Assembly: GCF_043641665.1 (NCBI RefSeq) | Contig: NC_092182.1 | Coordinates: forward strand, 22,195,241-22,259,240 | DNA: 64,000 nucleotides | Direction: 5' to 3' | Source of the DNA: Enoplosus armatus | Lineage: Eukaryota > Chordata > Actinopteri > Centrarchiformes > Enoplosidae | Shown: positions 60,754-64,000 of the stretch, piece by piece | Layout: every line of letters starts with the position of its first letter | Numbering within the stretch: position 1 is the stretch's first letter | Program-made: the position numbers and the translations under genes | Notes under the pieces: model-generated | What the model saw: only the letters and a program-made list of their open reading frames with translations | The model's database searches: none | Told to the model about the DNA's origin: nothing

Positions 60754-61591
60754 ATGGAGCTCTCTTTGCAGGGCTCCCCTTCGAACGTATCCAAACTGTT
60801 CCACAATACCAGCATACCACTAAATGCCACTGGGAATTACAGCAGCGACCCTTTCCCTGAAGTCAACCTCTTTGAAATCCTGGGTCCGAAACGATCTCCC
60901 TTTTTCCTCCCTGTGACCAGTGTTTACCTTGTCATCTTCCTCACGGGCTTGTCTGGAAACCTGCTCACATGTGTGGTGATAGCAAAGCACAAGAAGATGC
61001 GAAACCCCACCAACCTCTACCTGGTGAGCCTGGCTGTGTCGGACCTCCTTGTGCTTTTGTTCGGGATGCCCCTGGAGATATATGACCTTTGGCAGAACTA
61101 CCCGTTCTCCTTCGGCGAGGGCGGCTGCTACTTCAAGACCTTCCTCTTCGAGACGGTCTGCTTCGCTTCAATCCTCAACGTCACAGCTCTGAGCGTGGAG
61201 AGGTACATAGCTGTGTTGCACCCGCTCAAAACGCGCTACCTGTCGACGAATCAACACGCCAAGCGGGTCATCACCGTCGTGTGGGTGGTGTCGATGATCT
61301 GTGCCATCCCCAACACCTCCCTGCACGGCATCTTCTACCTGCCAGAGAGGATGGAGGAGTCGGCCATATGCACTGTGCTGAAGCCCCTGTGGATCTATAA
61401 CATGGTCATGCAGATCACCACTGTGTGCTTCTATTTCGTGCCTATGATAGTGATTAGCGTGCTGTACCTGGTGATGGGGCTTCATTTGGGCAGAGAGAGG
61501 CGGCAGCCCAGCGGGAACCTGGGAAAGAACTGTAACGCTCGAAGGAAGACCAGTGTGAACGGGCGCAGGAGGCAGGTCAACAAGATGCTCT
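60754..61591 (+). CDS. Neuromedin-U receptor (NMUR1/NMUR2 type), partial: N-terminus to TM5
   Basis: A class A GPCR for neuromedin U/S, Gq/Gi-coupled at the cell surface. Counting from the ATG at 60754: N-glycosylation sequons at Asn11, 18, 24 and 28; TM1 about 52-75 with Asn69; TM2 about 88-108 with Asp97; QNYP before Cys125; TM3 to the ERY motif at 149-151; TM4 with Trp177 then the family signature IPNTSLHGI; Cys206 pairing with Cys125; TM5 with Pro230; basic third loop RRRQVNKML. The frame ends at a donor T|GTGAGT (61592), the site where NMU receptors are known to have an intron. The exon(s) for TM6-TM7 were not found before 64000. The sequence is about equally close to NMUR1 (LNVTALSVERY) and NMUR2 (GPxRSxFFLPV), so no symbol is given. 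The exon acceptor is at 60739. Confidence 0.92.
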
Positions 61592-63237
61592 GTGAGTTTT
61601 CCCTCCCCCCACCCTCGCCGTCTCTCTTCAGAAAACACGCATTACTGTGAAAGGCTGCTATGATTTGAAGTCAGATCCCCTCTAATCTGTGTTATCAATG
61701 CCAAGACATGTTCCCGAACACAAAACATGACAAAAACACAGCAAATAATGTCAGGGGATTGTCAGTTCTTTGTATGAATCATTTGGGCGTCTTTTTGTTT
61801 GCTTCTAAGCTTTGTGGCTTGATGAGATTTCATGTTCCTATAATGCAATCCATCTACCCCACTCTAAGGCCCTTTAATATAACTGATAATTGATTTGTTC
61901 CTTTCATTCTTATCAGTGAACATGAGTTTCATTCTGGACGTCTTCCACCACATGTAACAAAATGATAGCTGGTGTTGAATTCCAGTAGGAGGCATCTTAA
62001 AGGCCTGTTTTCTGAACCAGTTTCTTGCTGGAAGTGATGGAATTCAACATGAACCCAATATTATCTGCTAAGGTTCGAACAGTACTGGTATGTTCACAGG
62101 AGAGATGTCAGGTATTTTTACAGCCAATCAGAATTCAGCAATAAAGAAGTCAAAATCAAAATCTGATGACAGGTGTTACTTTATGTTGCCAGGGAGACGC
62201 AACTGTCAGTCAAATCTGATCAAAACACACACACAGTCCTGCAGCTGGTTTCACTTTGACTACGGCTTAGATATAAGTAATAGTTTGAATTCACATGGAC
62301 GTCTAAATTGACCAATTTGCCATGAATTCTAGGTAAATTAAGACTTTTCTTTTCAAATGAAATCAATCAATGTAATAATGTAGCGCAGGTGTCACTGGTT
62401 GTTACCATGGAAACATGGTCCACACTGAAATCATTGCCATTCTTTCTTTTTTTTTTCATGATGAATTATACTCTTCCTCTAGCGCCATCATCAGGTCTCA
62501 CTTCTTATTTTCCCAATATTTGCTGTGTAAGCAAATACCTGCAAAACCAATGACTAACCCTAACCCTGGTAAACAGTAAATGTTACGCTGCCCGGCTCAA
62601 CTAAGAACACAAATATCAACAAATATCATTCAATCACAAATATCTGATGTTATAGAGAAATACTTTTATGTATTTATGGGATTTTTAACCACATTTTGGA
62701 TGCTTTAAGACCTTTTATTTGAAACAGGAAATGTTTTTCAGAATAGAATTATGTATAAGTTATAAATTATTTAACGTTTTTCTTCTTATATTAGTATTGT
62801 TCCCTTAAATGTCACTTACCTGTGAGTCTGGGTCAGTCGGTACAAACTGTCTGGCCAAAATTTGTCCAAACCCACAGAATTGTATTTAAGTTCTGGCGGA
62901 GATCCCAAAGTTTCCAAAAATACCAAACATATCGGGCTGAATCTTGTAGAAATGATGCACAAGTCATCTGGAATATTTCCATTTGATGCATTTATGCAGC
63001 TATAAAAACATGGACTCAGGGGTTAGAATATTTCACTCAGTGTAAACACTTCAGCTTCACTGAAGAGAAGCTTAAAGGTTGGAAAAAGTGAAACAACCGT
63101 TTGTTAAGCTGCTCGACAAATGTCACAAACCCTGTTGTTGGAAAAAGAGAGAGACTAAGTTTGCCACTTTGACGTTTATGAATATCTTGTCCAAAGCTTC
63201 CAACAAAGCTCAGTTAGCTTGATGCCATATGTCATAG
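61592..63237 (+). other. NMU receptor intron (start), no further exon seen
   Basis: A+T-rich. No TM6/TM7 coding pattern (CWAPFH or NPxxY) was found in any frame I examined. Confidence 0.6.
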
Positions 63238-63890
63238 GTCACTAACAGGGGGGCCGCGGTCAGAGTCCGGACCCAGACGCCGTCCTCTACGGACCCAGAC
63301 CTATAATCAATGAATTATTAAGGCATTTTAAATTTTGACGTGGTGCTTCTATTTTAACTGGCGCAGCTTTTCTAGTCTTTGCGGCGCTGGTTTAGCAGAT
63401 CAGGAAACTCACAGACCAATAGCATACGAGTTACGCCAGCCCATGTGATGCCACTCAGCCAATCAAATCTGTGCATTCCAGGCGCTAAACATTGCGACTC
63501 TGTATACAGACAGATGAGAGGTGTCTGTCTGTATAGGTGTGAGAGGTGTGAGAGGTGAGAGGCGAGTGACCGATGATAAGACGAGTGAACGATACAGGGA
63601 GAGACTGTTAAGTCAACATGTAAAACAGTTAACAAAGAAAAAGAGAAACTCAAGCTGCTGCTACACTTTATTTTGTTTTTCTAAAATTAAGCACTTCATT
63701 TTAAGATGCACAGTTTTTCAAAAGCTATTTTATTTATTTTCTCTATTTTATTTTTAAATGCAGCCCTTCTTTTACTTAATGAGAGAAGGACATTATATAT
63801 ATCTACAGTATTATATATCTGTATAGTTCAATGTTAAGTGACAATAAATATTGTCAAAATGTTTTTGAATTGTACTTTCTTTATTTGATT
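63238..63890 (+). mobile_element. Probable hAT-type DNA transposon 5' part
   Basis: The block aggggggccgcggtcagagtccggacccagacg, then tttagcagatcaggaaactcacagaccaatagca and actcagccaatcaaatctgtgcattc, match the non-coding 5' region of a fish hAT element as I remember it. No transposase frame is evident here. It lies inside the presumed NMU receptor intron. Confidence 0.45.
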
Positions 63891-64000
63891 TGACAGTCAG
63901 TTGTTGATTACATGCAGACGTTGATACAACTACTAGGCTACTTCAATATATATCACACTAAATCACAACGCAAGTTAGACATTAGGATGTTCCAGACCTT

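Noticed and set aside
62556..62570. Short ctaaccctaaccc telomere-like motif
   Set aside because: Two units only; expected by chance.
1..64000. CRISPR arrays, rRNA genes, bacterial-type operons
   Set aside because: No regularly spaced direct repeats of that kind, no rRNA landmarks, and the gene structure is clearly vertebrate.

Overview
The window looks like nuclear DNA of a percomorph-type teleost fish. The supporting signs are spliced genes with GT-AG introns, a vertebrate tRNA gene, long (CA)n/(GT)n microsatellites, and many fragments of interspersed repeats of kinds I know from perch-like fish genomes (LINE 3' ends, foldback elements, a TTAA-flanked MITE, SINE remnants). The species cannot be named from the sequence. 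No bacterial operon, CRISPR array or rRNA was seen.

Layout. 1-3.8 kb: non-coding, with a possible minus-strand GC-rich first exon near 1.6 kb and a foldback repeat at 3.16-3.80 kb. 3.99-17.65 kb (+): a complete tissue-nonspecific alkaline phosphatase gene (alpl), with a TATA box, an untranslated first exon and 11 coding exons giving 527 residues. Intron 1 holds an odd stop-interrupted membrane-protein reading frame at 5203-5541. 17.7-34.5 kb: gene-poor, with a piggyBac-like MITE (20.5-21.1 kb), a LINE 3' end on the minus strand (23.5-24.0 kb), several other repeats and a 33-bp-arm perfect palindrome (32.63-32.70 kb). 34.5 kb (-): tRNA-Pro(AGG).

36.1-42.3 kb (-): two tandem guanylin-family peptide hormone genes, each with three exons and the same intron phases (0, then 1). 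The upstream one is guanylin (108 residues, ending CEICAFAACTGC). The downstream one is uroguanylin-like (about 91 residues, ending CEICANPSCFGCLN); its middle exon looks shortened and ends at a splice donor lying in a dispersed repeat. 42.3-57 kb: gene-poor and repeat-rich, with a 150-bp direct duplication and copies of several repeat families. 57.0-58.9 kb (+): two 5'-truncated LINE copies of one family. 59.0-61.6 kb (+): the 5' part of a neuromedin-U receptor gene (TM1-TM5); the exon(s) for TM6-TM7 lie beyond the window. 63.2-63.9 kb: probable hAT-type element.

The recognised genes are not an operon. Alkaline phosphatase is a GPI-anchored ectoenzyme; guanylin and uroguanylin are secreted ligands of guanylate cyclase C receptors that control salt and water transport in intestine and kidney; the NMU receptor is a peptide GPCR. 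The items most worth a second look are the uroguanylin-like middle exon, the stop-interrupted ORF inside alpl intron 1, and the near-loopless palindrome.
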